From NCBI GenBank assembly GCA_023159155.1, contig JAJNNX010000005.1:1116001-1180000 (forward strand): DNA of 64,000 nucleotides, in the 5' to 3' direction. Positions 48,835 through 59,415 of the stretch are shown here, one piece after another. The DNA comes from Ustulina deusta (lineage: Eukaryota; Ascomycota; Sordariomycetes; Xylariales; Xylariaceae). Below the pieces are notes generated by a model. It worked only from the letters and a program-made list of their open reading frames with translations, had not been told where the DNA came from and ran no database searches. The translations under genes and the position numbers were made by a program. Numbering within the stretch: position 1 is the first letter of the stretch; each line of letters opens with the position of its first letter.

Positions 48835-50415
48835 GGTCTCGGAAGCATCGTGGAACGTGCCTTGAGTCGAGGAGCGGAAGGCGCGAGTCAGAGAGGCCGT
48901 GACGGTTGCAGCGGTTTGTGACCGTAGCACCGCAACCTTGGTGGGGTTCTTAGGGCAAGTGCGTTGTGCTTGTGCTGTTTGTTCAGTACCCGAGGCGCTC
49001 TCTCTCTCAGTGATGACAAGGTCGCAGCCGCACCAGCTGGTCAATCTCTGGTGATGCGCAACAGCCGTACATGACCTCTGGACCGCTGGGTTGGATGCAG
49101 CAGGTCTTGATCGAATTTGTCGGTTTTGGGCATTCGAATACCTATATCGAGAGCAATATTACAAGAGGTATAAATGCATCGGAGCTTTTATTAGGAGGAT
49201 GGGTTCACCGGCTAGGCGATGCCGGGTGGGCCAATCCTGTCCTGTCATTCGATTGTCATTATCGATGCCCTGACGCATTGATATTGTACCTACCTTACAC
49301 GTGGCGATAGGTAGTATTAGGTAACGGGCTACCCACCTACCTTCGATGAAAGCGTAGCATTGGCTGTCAGTTTCATGGGTCTTATCACCTTGCCTGTTAC
49401 ACTAAGTACCTGCCCAGAGAGCATCTGTCACACCCAGCGCTGGAGTAATACTGTACTGCCTATAACGCTGCCAGGATCTACTCAACATACCTTAGGTACT
49501 AGTAGGTAGCTTAATTAATCCGGCGGGGACCCCATGAATATGGCACGTAATCACGTATTTAACAAGTTCTATCTTATGCTATTTTTTGACTATTCTTATC
49601 TAACCTAGGTATCTTGTATTATTTACTATTAAACCAATTACTCCTGGCATTTTTAGTTACATTTAACCAAACTTGAAACTATGAAATCTGTAGTCTATCG
49701 TTAATAATGACTACACTTAGATGGTGCAAAGCTGGCTACCTAGAGAAGGCATTAAGATAGAGAAGTAAGCAGCCCTTAAAGCCGATGGGGAGGGGGGGGG
49801 GGGCAGAGGAAGAAGTTCGCTATCACGATAGGCGGAATATCTGCTAAATGCTGACTGTAGGTATGGTGTACTACCAACAACAAAGAAGTGAATCTAGTAT
49901 TAGGTGACTGTACCCTTTGTAATCCAGACTTATCGGGCTTGTTAATAGTTCTGCTACAGAGCATCTACTGCTTAGCGATTCGACTGGGAATGCTGTGCTA
50001 CTAGTAATTATTTAAGAGATAGTGTTGCTGACGTCGAATAAAGCAGAGGGTTGGTTCGAAACCTTGTGCTATTACCTAGTGTATGCCAGTTTCATCCAGG
50101 ATCTTGCCCGGTTGGAGTCCCCCGCCTGTCACAGCTCCCCGAAAAGCGCACGAGCCCGCCCCTATAAGCCGGTACGGCGCTTATAGTGCAGCGCTTATCG
50201 ACAGGTACCTACCTAGCCTTGTACCTCTAATCAATGTACTACAGTACAGGTTAGCGTCCTCTGGCATTTACGCGACGAGGCCGACCATCGTCATCCCCGA
50301 GGTTCTCTCCATCAACCTGTCTTTCAGACAACATTCCCTAGGAGAAGGAGTTGACGAGTCTACCGTGGAGTTGGCACCCTTTACATACTTAGGTACCAAC
50401 TCACTATTGACCAAG
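48835..50415. other. Divergent intergenic region between the cyclin and gid5
   Basis: The flanking genes diverge, so both promoters should be here. It includes a run of 12 G at 49792-49803 and an A/T-rich part at 49540-49720 with TAGGTA words at 49490-49510. An open frame from 50083 continues in frame into gid5 but contains repeat-word sequence and looks like leader. Confidence 0.5.
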
Positions 50416-53400
50416 ATGGACCTGGAGTCACAGACGATTATAGCTCAGCTCAATGCGAGTCCTGCCGACCGTATTGCTGCTCTTCGGTCGCTCAAGAATG
50501 ATGTAGTCGGTGATATCCAGAAAAAGACGCTATGGGTTCAACACGGTCTGATCCCGCACATCGTGGGGCTTCTACTATCCAACGCCTCCGAACAAGATAG
50601 GGATGGGAAGGGAGCGCGGCAACCTTTTTTGGCCCTCGACACCTTCACCGAGGACGAGACTGCCCAGCTACAAGCTTTACAGCTGCTAGCGAGCTTTGCG
50701 ACCGGTATGCCACGAGTTATCTCCTACTCTGAGCAGCTTGGAGCTAATGATTTTTTTCATTCATTTTTCTGTAGCCGGTCCTGCGTTCCTCTCCCCTCTA
50801 TTCGCTTCGCGCGCGATACCCGCTATCTTGAGCGAGTCCTGTCTCCAAAACGAGCGTCCCGAAATCGTTCTCGCCGCTCTCCGCGTAATAAAGGACTTGA
50901 CAGTAGCTACGGCATCTACCTCGACATCCTCACCTATCAACCTCATGTCTCTCGCAGACGTCATATTTACCGATAGCTATTTAGAGAGCTTACGCCAGAT
51001 CCTATCACAGCGGGCGTTGAACCGTGATACCGAAGCTCAGATAACACTCGTTGCATCCCTTATCAGGAATCTCTGCCTCGAGGAACGCCATCAGACCGCT
51101 CTAGTGGATTCCGGTATCTTAGACGCACTTGCCACGAGGATAGCAACGTTTGCAGTGGCCGAGGGATACGTCCTGCCGAAAGCCGAGGTACGTGCTCGAA
51201 TAGAAGGACTAGGGGAGTATATACCGGAACCCCCAATCTTCACCGGGGGCTTGGACGAGGTGCTTGGCGCGGTTGCTGCTATTATCGGCGACTCGCCCTT
51301 TCGTGTCTGCAAACTCGTATACTCCCCTTCTATCCTCGCCATCTTCCCCAATTCCAACAATGGCGGGAGTCAGTATCCCAAATCTCCCCCCGAGTTTATT
51401 GTGCTACCGGGATTAAGGCCCTCAAGGCCGAAGGAGCCCGAGCTCATGGATTTGCTGCTCCCTAGGACGCCATCCTATCCTCGTGTACATGGGAATAACG
51501 GAGGGTTCTCTTCACTGAGCGCCCAATCTTCAAGAGAGAGTCCTACCACCAACGGTCGGCCATCCTCAAAACTTCAGACAAGTCTAGTATCTTGGACCCC
51601 GCCTGAAGAGAATACGGCGCGCAATGCGGATGTAGATGTTGCAGACGTTGAAAGTCCACTGGTGCCGTGGCTTATCCATCTAGTACGCACACGTCATGGG
51701 GGCGAAGTGCTAATGGCCGCCTCAGTGCTCACCTCGCTTTTCAAAACCGGATTTGCATACAAAGCAAGAGAAGCGAGCATGGGGCTATTGGTGGTCCCGG
51801 TCCTGTTAGGACTTCTCGAAGACGCCGAGGCGAAGACGAAAGAATCTGGGAATAGTTGGATGAGCCGCGATGTAAGAGCGAAACTAGACATCATTGAAGA
51901 GACACCATTAGTCCTCGCTCGTCTCATCACAGATAGTGAGCCTCTACAGAAGGCCGCATTTGAATGCGGAGCTGTTAAGACGATATGTAAGCTGCTAAAG
52001 AGTAGCTATGATACACCCTTAGCTGCCGCAGAGTCTCGCCCCTGGTCGCCGAATGGTGACGGCATTGATGCCGCAAGCAGTCTCCCATCCGAGTGCCAGT
52101 TGGGCGACGAGGGCCAACATCCGCAACTCATCCACCGCAGAAAGGTGAGAGAGACTACTCTGAGGGCGCTTGGCGCGCTAGCGACTTTCAAAGAAGACTA
52201 TCGTAAAGCCATTGTAGACCAAGAAGTGGTAACCTACATAATCGACTCTCTCAACGCGTTGCCTGGTAATTCCAAGCGGAAAGACCAAGATGCGTTGTAT
52301 TTCAGCAGCTCTAGAAGCAAAACGCTACTACCTGAACAGAACTCTGTATCTGTCATCATTGCGGCGTGCTATACTATTCGAATGCTGTCCCGGTCAGTTA
52401 ATACACTCCGTACTGCCTTGGTTGACCATTCGGCGTCAGAACCTTTATTCCGTCTGCTTCGGCATCCTGATATCCGTATTCAAAATGCTGCCACTGCCTG
52501 CGTATGCAACCTCGTCACAGATTTTAGCCCGATGAGAGACGTGAGTCCTACCCTTTCGTTGTTGTGGGGCGTCTTACTAACAACTAGTCTTCTAGCCTCT
52601 GGTTGATGCTGATGTCCTCAAAGTCTTATGTGAACACGCACATTCACAAAATTCGTCGTTGAGATTAAATGCGTTATGGGCTCTGAAACATCTTGTCGAT
52701 TCTGCCAGCATAGAGCACAAAAAGCAATGCATAGAGGAACTCGGATCCGGTTGGCTGGTCAAGCTCATTTGCGACGATACTGAAGACGAGGCACTCTTTT
52801 CGGCGAGGGCCCGGTCCGAACGACAGTCAGCTTCGACCACTCCAGATGTTATGGACGAGGATGTAGATATGGGCTTTGGAGAGGAGCAGAGTCGACCATG
52901 GCTTGTAGGCTCCGTCTACAAGACTATATCAACTTCTTCCAAATCAGACATTCGAATCCTACAATCAGCAGAGTCGCAACTCGAGACTCTCAAAGAAATT
53001 GAGCAGAACCCTGTCCGTAAAGCCAGACACGATGATCTCGCCATACACGAACAAGGTCTTGGCTTCATTAGAAATTTGATCGGCGGCGCACACTCCGGAA
53101 ACAACCCAGATTCTGCCAACGATACGACAGATATGATTGACCATCTTCTAAACATCATCGGCCAGGATCGTCTATTTGAAATTTTGGCCAAGAAATTAAA
53201 GCCCAAGACCCTGCACCCCTACAACAGACGAGGCACCAGTGTCAACGAGGCTCGAGTCCTTCCCCCTCAAGTCAAGATCATAGAAGCAGTGATATATATC
53301 TTGGTACATATCGCCGCAAGTATACCCCGACATCGGCAACTTGTTATCGCGCAGACCGATCTGCTCAAACAATTAGCCAAGCTATTCAATAGTCAGGATC

Positions 53401-53609
53401 GGGAAGTGCGAGTGGCACTGTGCCACTTGATTAACAATCTGACTTGGCAGGATGATATGAGTGATGCGAGTGCGTGTTCGCAACGGGCGACCGAGCTGAG
53501 GAACTTGGGGTTTCTCAAGAAGCTGGAGAGCCTAGGTCAGAGTGATGACGAGTTGGACGTGCGAGAGCGCGCCAAGTCTGCGCTATGGCAGATGAAACAC
53601 AGTTATTAA
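50416..53609 (+). CDS. gid5: Armadillo-repeat protein Gid5/Vid28 (ARMC8), GID/CTLH ubiquitin ligase subunit
   Basis: Exons are 50416-50704, 50775-52540 and 52596-53609, giving 1022 residues. The protein is built of armadillo-type helical repeats. Examples are RIAALRSLKNDVVGDIQKK, IVLAALRVIKDLTVATAST, VIIAACYTIRMLSRSVNTLR, FRLLRHPDIRIQNAATACVC, LRLNALWALKHLVDSASIEHK and REVRVALCHLINNLTWQDDM. A low-complexity insert lies at about residues 340-420. In yeast, Gid5 scaffolds substrate receptors such as Gid4 on the GID ligase that degrades gluconeogenic enzymes; ARMC8 is the animal counterpart. The C-terminal RERAKSALWQMKHSY matches the ARMC8 end. The ATG at 50416 begins MDLESQTIIAQLNAS, the first clear repeat; an in-frame ATG at 50083 is less likely. 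Confidence 0.88.
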
Positions 53610-53968
53610 GGGGATGATATTGGCAGCGTGAGTCGAATAGTGATGATGGGTTGTGTGATTATATAGTGGCACGGGCACTTCAATGCCAATTGAAGTTTGT
53701 ATTAGCATGGACAGTAGACGCAGCGGAAACGGTGCATATCTGGCGCAGGGTATCTGGGGTTAATGTATTTTATCAGCTGCATTTCCATGAGGCGAATACG
53801 TGTTGGTTTTCTCAGCCTAGTTAATCCCGAGCACTTGTAATGTGCGTCAGAGCACCTAACGAGCTCGACTTCATCAATATGACTTTCCATAACATCTTAC
53901 TGTGTAACGAGCTCAACAGGAGCCAATACGCGAGAATGCGTTTAATCCCAGGCATTACAAAGCTTCTA
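53610..53968. other. Short tail-to-tail region after gid5
   Basis: Only 3' untranslated sequence of two convergent genes is expected here. Nothing else is visible. Confidence 0.5.
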
Positions 53969-54448
53969 TTATTGTGTTTTTTTCTCGTCCCGTTTCTCCA
54001 TTGCCCCAATTTTCGACAGTCCCACGCCGGCAAGAAAACATAGCTTGCCGAGAAATGGCACCACAGTCGTGATGATAGCCACAGCATTCACTACGTCCCA
54101 GCGCAGCGGGTTAAAAAACCAGGCGGGGCCCATGCTCTGCACGAGACTAGCCGTGTAAAAGACATCGCTAACGGCGGAGGCGGCCAGTGTGTGCCTCCAA
54201 ACACGGACGTCATCCCGAAGGCCGTCAGAGCGTAGTGTCACGAAGTCATGAAAAGAGAGCATAAGCCACGCTCCCGTCATCTGTGTGAAGAGCGGGGACA
54301 GCGACGGCGAATACGGCACACTCGGCACCGTCGAGCTGAGGAGCGCCGACGGGAAGAAGAAGGCTTGGATGGCGCCCGCCGTTGCGAGCAGAGGCTCGAA
54401 TGTCGTGAAGAGCAGGCGGTAGGCTCTTGGGATAGGTGATGCCGACAT
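53969..54448 (-). CDS. Small polytopic membrane protein, DUF7704-like
   Basis: A single-exon frame of 159 residues. About four hydrophobic helices are visible: FEPLLATAGAIQAFFFP, LFTQMTGAWLMLSFHDF, LAASAVSDVFYTASLVQS and VVNAVAIITTVVPFLGKL. The N-terminus has PRAYRLLFTTFEPLLA and the end is basic (KRDEKKTQ). The layout and the PRxYRLxFTxxEPLL start resemble fungal DUF7704 proteins, whose function is unknown. The hydrophobic pattern and length support a real gene; the family name is tentative. Confidence 0.7.
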   Translation of the reverse strand: MSASPIPRAYRLLFTTFEPLLATAGAIQAFFFPSALLSSTVPSVPYSPSLSPLFTQMTGAWLMLSFHDFVTLRSDGLRDDVRVWRHTLAASAVSDVFYTASLVQSMGPAWFFNPLRWDVVNAVAIITTVVPFLGKLCFLAGVGLSKIGAMEKRDEKKTQ

Positions 54449-56449
54449 CGTAGACGGCAGTGATTAACAAGACAGACTAACCTAACCTAGGCAGACTGGG
54501 TGCTTAGACGGGAATATTGGTGGCGCTGCTATTATAATGCCTTAGATAGGCTTTATGGTGGTGGTGACAAGTGCCTCTTTAGGTAACGAGTGATAAATAT
54601 CAGATCTGATATGATTATCAGAGACGGGCTGGTTGTAAGCGCCACATGCTGACAATGGGTACGGCCCCTGGTTCCATACAATTGTGGCTTTAGCTAATAG
54701 GCACACATGACCCTCTTACTGTAGTTCCAGGTACCCTGTATTCTTACATCATGTTAATTGGCACAATTAGCATCGGGAATCCTTCAACACCAGGCACGAA
54801 CACCCACCGTTATAATCACAGGACATCAAGGCAAGAGGCGATTCTTGCCGGCCCATCCGAACTTCTTCGATCCCCAGTTTGAGTCACCCCGACTCAACCG
54901 CTTCCCATCTATTTTCAGAGACCTATAAGCAATAAAGCCCGCACAGTAGGTGACGGCATGGTCGCTGATCACCACCTGATTCTCGCCCGTGCATAAATGG
55001 GGTACCACGTTCTGATGCAATCAACTAACCCTAGACAGTGCTGTCGACCAGTCCACTGACCAGTCCGCACCACCTCAACTACCGACATGCCCGAGCAATA
55101 AGGCAGGATGTGAGGCTCTAAATGGATGTGGTTCCCCCACTTGGGCAGTATTCTTCTGCCCTCGCCACTCTCTCGGCTGCTCACATATGAACCGCATATG
55201 CATGATGCTCTCGCGTAACATTTACTAGTACTACCTAAAATGTTGTGTGTTCGTGCTATCCACGAGCATCATCAAGCGACCCTCGTAGGTTGGCGTCGTT
55301 ACTTGTCGACAACGGAGGAAAGGAACGGATTGCGTCGGCGACCGGCCGCGGCATTTGTCTAGTGTAAACTGGGGCCACCCTATTTATTTGATGCCGGGCC
55401 TAGGCGGACATGCCCAATGCATAAATGCACAAAACGTCTGATTCGATCGTCATGTGTCACGACATCGACGACATTCGACCCGGGGGCCGCCGGCAATTGC
55501 CGGCCCGCCAATCTTGATCGGTTTTGGCGCTTCTTAGTTCGACCGAGTGCCTTCATCCTAAGGTTTTCCACACACTATCGCCAATGATGCCATCCGGTGC
55601 TGCCGGTTGTTGCCCTTCCAAGGCATCTCGGTCTCGCTTCTAGAGCATTCTGCCGACCTTACCATTCTCAAGGAGCCATCCCACTTTCTTGCACTTCTCG
55701 CTGCTACGTTGATTCATGCATTCCTCATGGTAGACTACGAATGGTATCAACACTTAAAGCATATATGGCGGCGATCTAAATAGTATCCGGGGTATAGTAA
55801 TAATAGAAACTGCTAACCTGCTAGCTGGGGTAGCCAATTGCTTCTGCTGCGGTACTTGGGATCTCGATGTGGCAAAAGACGGACGAAAGGCTTTTAGGTC
55901 TTTGTTGGGGAGGCTCCGGGGGAATTGCTTCGCCTTGCCCCCGCCGGAAAGATCGTGGGTTGTTGGAACCGCATGTAGTCAGGCAGCTCGATCCACTCGC
56001 GTCCCGGCCCCCAGTCGACACCTGACCTGGTGGTTGCTAAACCCGGGCGGGAAACGCAAAAGCTAACTGGCTCTTTCCGGCGAGGGAGATGCATTTGGGT
56101 GTGATTTATCATCATCGCGTTTTTGTCAGACGTCAGTCGATCATGAGATTGGACTACCTTCGGGCGACTCGGACTTACACCACACTGGTTGCCCGCCTAG
56201 ACAGAGCTCACCAACCCGCGAGGTGAATCAATACTCGCCTGAATCGAGACCCGAGCCTTGGCTCACCCTCCGAGATTTACTCATTTCTGGCAGATATAAA
56301 GGTTGCCCCTCTCCCCATCACTGCCTCACCCGCTTTACCATACATCGAGTTTAGCAACCACTCCTGTGGACGAGCCTAATTACCAGCAGACCCTTCTCAG
56401 GAACGACCATATAGGAAACTCTCATCCTCCATAAATACCATTTCTCAAC
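54449..56449. other. Two-kilobase divergent intergenic region
   Basis: The promoters of the small membrane protein (minus) and the opsin-like gene (plus) lie here. Open frames are short and unconvincing. A TATA-like element is marked separately, and a CCCCT word lies just after it, at about 56306. Confidence 0.45.
56295..56301 (+). promoter_or_regulatory. TATA-like element of the opsin-related gene
   Basis: TATAAAG lies about 150 bases before the ATG at 56450, followed closely by a CCCCT word of the kind bound by stress factors in yeast. Yeast HSP30 relatives are stress-induced, so this arrangement is plausible but unproven. Confidence 0.35.
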
Positions 56450-57448
56450 ATGCCTGTTCTACTAGGTCGCGAAAACGCCGCCTTGGATGTGAATCCGCCC
56501 AGCGGCAGTGAGGAGCTCAGCGTGCACGGCAGCGATTGGCTGTGGGCAGTGACGGCCATCTACGTCTTTTCATTCATCGCTTTCTTCGGTCTGACATTTG
56601 TGGCCCGGTCTGGCGAGAAGATATTCCACTATCTCTTCACTATTGCCCTGCTCGTCGGTTCCATCGCCTACTTCGCTCAAGCATCAGACCTAGGTTACGC
56701 TCTAGTCAGCCAAGTCAACTCGAGCCCGAGGCTTGCGTTGACCCGGCAGATCTTCTGGCCCAAGTACGTCAACTGGGTCGTGAGCTTCCCGGCCGTTGTA
56801 ACTGCCCTCGGTCTCCTCAGCGGCGTGCCGTGGGCAACTATCATCTACAATATATTCTTGTCGTGGACCTGGTAAGTGGCATGCCTTCGAGAACCTAACG
56901 CAACAAGAAGTCAGAAAACAGGCTAATCGGACTTAGGGTCATCTCGTACTTAATCTCAGCATTCACCACTTCGAATTATAAGTGGGGGTTCTACGCTTTT
57001 GGCACTGTCTCCTGGTTACTATTAGCCTTCAGCACGTTCAGCGCCAGCTCTTCAGCTAAAAACCTAGGTGTAGCGCGCGACCACACGCTTCTAACTGGCT
57101 GGGTCAACCTGCTCTGGCTTCTATACCCCATTGCATTTGGCCTCACTGATGGTGGAAATCGCATTGGTGTCACTCCCGGTTTCATCTTTTTCGGCGTTCT
57201 AGATTTGTTTCTGGTCCCCTTCTTGTCCTTCGCCTTCATCTTCCTCGCTCGCAGATGGGACTACGGCCAGCTGAACTTGGGTAAGTATTAACCCCCCCAT
57301 TGTGGCGGGAAGTTGATATGTGGCTATAGAGGAACACTCTCTAATTTTCTGAACAGCTTTCACCCGGTACGGACGTGTCCACAACGCTGGCCAGTTCCCC
57401 GAGAAGACGACAGCAGCCCCCGCCGCCGACGCTGCCGTGACTGCATAA
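56450..57448 (+). CDS. Opsin-related protein (HSP30/ORP type) without the retinal lysine
   Basis: Exons are 56450-56871, 56937-57280 and 57357-57448, giving 285 residues. Seven hydrophobic helices follow the microbial rhodopsin plan. Helix C reads KYVNWVVSFPAVVTALGLL, where bacteriorhodopsin has R82, D85 and D96; here these are K105, N108 and A119. Helix G reads FGVLDLFLVPF, with D230 kept but V234 where the retinal-binding lysine (K216) should be. The protein should therefore not bind retinal covalently or pump protons. Relatives include yeast Hsp30, Yro2 and Mrh1 and Neurospora ORP-1, membrane proteins induced by stress and thought to affect Pma1. The C-terminal tail is Ala/Pro-rich (TTAAPAADAAVTA). 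Confidence 0.93.
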
Positions 57449-58267
57449 GCTGCTCTCGCCTACAGCATAGGTCTAATCGTTGCCTATATGTCCGATCTCG
57501 ATGTTCTCGAGAAGAGGTTCTGCTGGGCGACAAGAACTTCGACCATATATCGCACCACTATCTATCTAATAATTGTCCCAAGTTCTTCGTCTACGTTGTG
57601 GTTTAGGCGTTGTCACTCGTTCACGAATTCATGATACTCATGACCTCTCTGTCTCTCTCTCTCACTGTTTATACAGGATATATACCCTCGTTTATTCGTT
57701 GGCAGATACCCTTCATACGGTTAATGGCGCGGTGGTGTTCGGTGCGGAGTAAAAGATATTGTATCATCAGCCGAGAAGTTAGTAATATAATCTATTATCT
57801 CTTTTCAACCGTTCTCTTGTGATTTGCATTGCGCTTGGTCGCTCGTCATCTAGGGTCAATATTAGATCAGCGATTATGCACCGTAATATTGCGTTCAAGT
57901 GCAGGAACGGGACATTTTCCCGAGGCACTTTACTCCCCCCCCCCCCGGTCGTTCTTCGTATGGCATCTCGGGACTCTAGTACCCCATGATCAACAAGTTA
58001 CTACGACAGATCCTTTGTTGTCCTGTCACAACCAGAACAGGGTCGGTCTCCTTGCGCAACAACGTATATTTCTAATAATATACGCAGCCTGACGACGAGC
58101 CGTCTACTACGTAATTACCATTACTTAATTTTAGCCACTAAACGGCCTTTTCTCTCTCTTCTTCTTCTTCTTCTTCTTCTTCTTCTTCTTCTTCTTCTTC
58201 TTCTTCTTCTTCTTCTTCTTGTCCCTTCTTCCCCCATCATTTCTTTCCACTACAAAGTCCCTGTCCA
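57449..58267. other. Tail-to-tail intergenic region with simple repeats
   Basis: This contains a run of 12 C at 57935-57946 and a long TTC tract near its right end. No gene is supported. Confidence 0.5.
58157..58220. repeat. (TTC)n microsatellite, about 21 units
   Basis: An uninterrupted TTC/GAA tract lies about 50 bases downstream of the surface-protein stop codon, so it is probably in its 3' untranslated region as GAA repeats on the coding strand. Long homopurine-homopyrimidine tracts like this can form triplexes and vary in length. Confidence 0.95.
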
Positions 58268-59415
58268 TCACCTCGACCCACCACCCATCATCCCCCTCGA
58301 CGGCCTCGCCTCCAGCTCGTGAACATGCACCCAGCACCCCGCGAGCTCCGCCGGCCGTGCCGTGCCGCCCGCCTCGTATATTGTTATACTCTGGCTGTCG
58401 AGCCGACTGCTCTTGCGCTCGCCGTCCGACGACGACGCCCCGTCGGATTTGCGCTGCGCGGCGTCCCCGGCCCGGCGCCGGCGGCGGCTCCAGTATTTCC
58501 GCAGAAGCGAGATGCTCGTCACCGCCAGCAGGATGGTGCCTAGCGTCACGCCGACGGCGATCCCGACCGCCGTCCCCACTTGCGGCCGCGGCGTCGGCGC
58601 CGACCCCGGCGGGTCTGTGATGCTGCTGCTGCTGGTTAATGCAGCCTGGCTCGTGCGTGATGGCGTGCTTGATTCGCTCGCTTGGGTGGGAATTTGGTCT
58701 CGCCTCGTCGTTGCTTGTGTTGTTGTTTCCATTGCTGCTGAGCTTCTCGTTTTGGTGGGTTTTGTTGTAGTCGTCGTCGTCGTCGTCGGCGGAGTTCGGG
58801 TTGGCGACGTCGGTGTGGTTATTGGTTGTCCTCCCCACGTCGATTCGAACCACGACGATTCGAACCCCGACGATGAAAACCACGAGGACGAGAACCATGT
58901 CGATTCGGACCGCTTCGATCCGAGCGATGTCGGCGTGGCCGTTAGTGAAGTTTCGCTAACCGTCTCTGACACTCGATCTTTTCATACGGTGAACGAATTA
59001 GCCTGGGGAGAGAGATGAAAAGATAGACAGATACGGGAAACATGGTCCAGGATGGGCTTCCGCGATCCGTTATGGGGGCCGGTGGCTTACCAGCATGGCT
59101 GCAGTCGTAAACACCAAAGCAGTTCCTGTCCTCGTGCGTGTACAGGAACGTCGAGGCTTGGGCGTAACATGCGAAGGACGTGTCGTAAGTATTACTCGCA
59201 ACGCCGGCCATTTCCCCGTCGTTCGGCCGCCGGCCGAGGGTGACGGTGAATCCCGTTTGCGTCGTCGATCCCGCATTGGTGAACGTAGCAGTTGTCGTAG
59301 TGTCTTCCCAGGTTTTGAGACCCTCGTTGGGCGTAGTGACGACCGCAATGGTGTCGGGGTCTGCAATTGGCGCACTGGAGTAATAGGCTGCTTCGGACTG
59401 GGCATCACTGCTCCC
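58268..59415 (-). CDS. Single-pass Ser/Thr-rich cell-surface protein (start unresolved)
   Basis: Two exons are supported: an upstream one ending at 59091 (donor GTAAGC) and a downstream one from about 58965 to 58268 (232 codons). The upstream exon encodes a small Cys-containing ectodomain (TTPNEGLKTWEDTTTTATFT, SFACYAQASTFLYTHEDRNC and FGVYDCSHA). The second exon encodes a Ser/Thr-rich stalk, with five-residue units such as SSSWF, ESSWF and ESTWG followed by TTTTTTTT, then one membrane helix (VGTAVGIAVGVTLGTILLAV) and a basic cytosolic tail (RKYWSRRRRRAGD). This architecture is typical of fungal wall sensors and surface mucins, but I see no WSC domain. Three in-frame acceptors 6 bases apart (near 58965, 58971 and 58977) are possible. 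The first exon and signal peptide were not found, so the 59415 end is only a limit of the frame I could follow. Confidence 0.65.

Noticed and set aside
49792..49803. Run of 12 G
   Set aside because: A simple homopolymer, possibly with uncertain length; it does not form a four-tract G-quadruplex pattern with neighbours.
50040..50075. tRNA B-box-like sequence GGTTCGAAACC
   Set aside because: The flanking bases do not form a T-arm, there is no matching A box, and no acceptor stem can be drawn.
50083..50415. In-frame N-terminal extension of gid5
   Set aside because: It contains TACCTACC and TTAGGTACC words and low-conservation sequence; the repeat fold begins at the ATG at 50416.
58131..58898. 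Minus-strand open frame that reads through the (TTC)n tract as poly-lysine
   Set aside because: It is out of frame with the supported stalk and membrane helix, and its lysine run is only the repeat translated.
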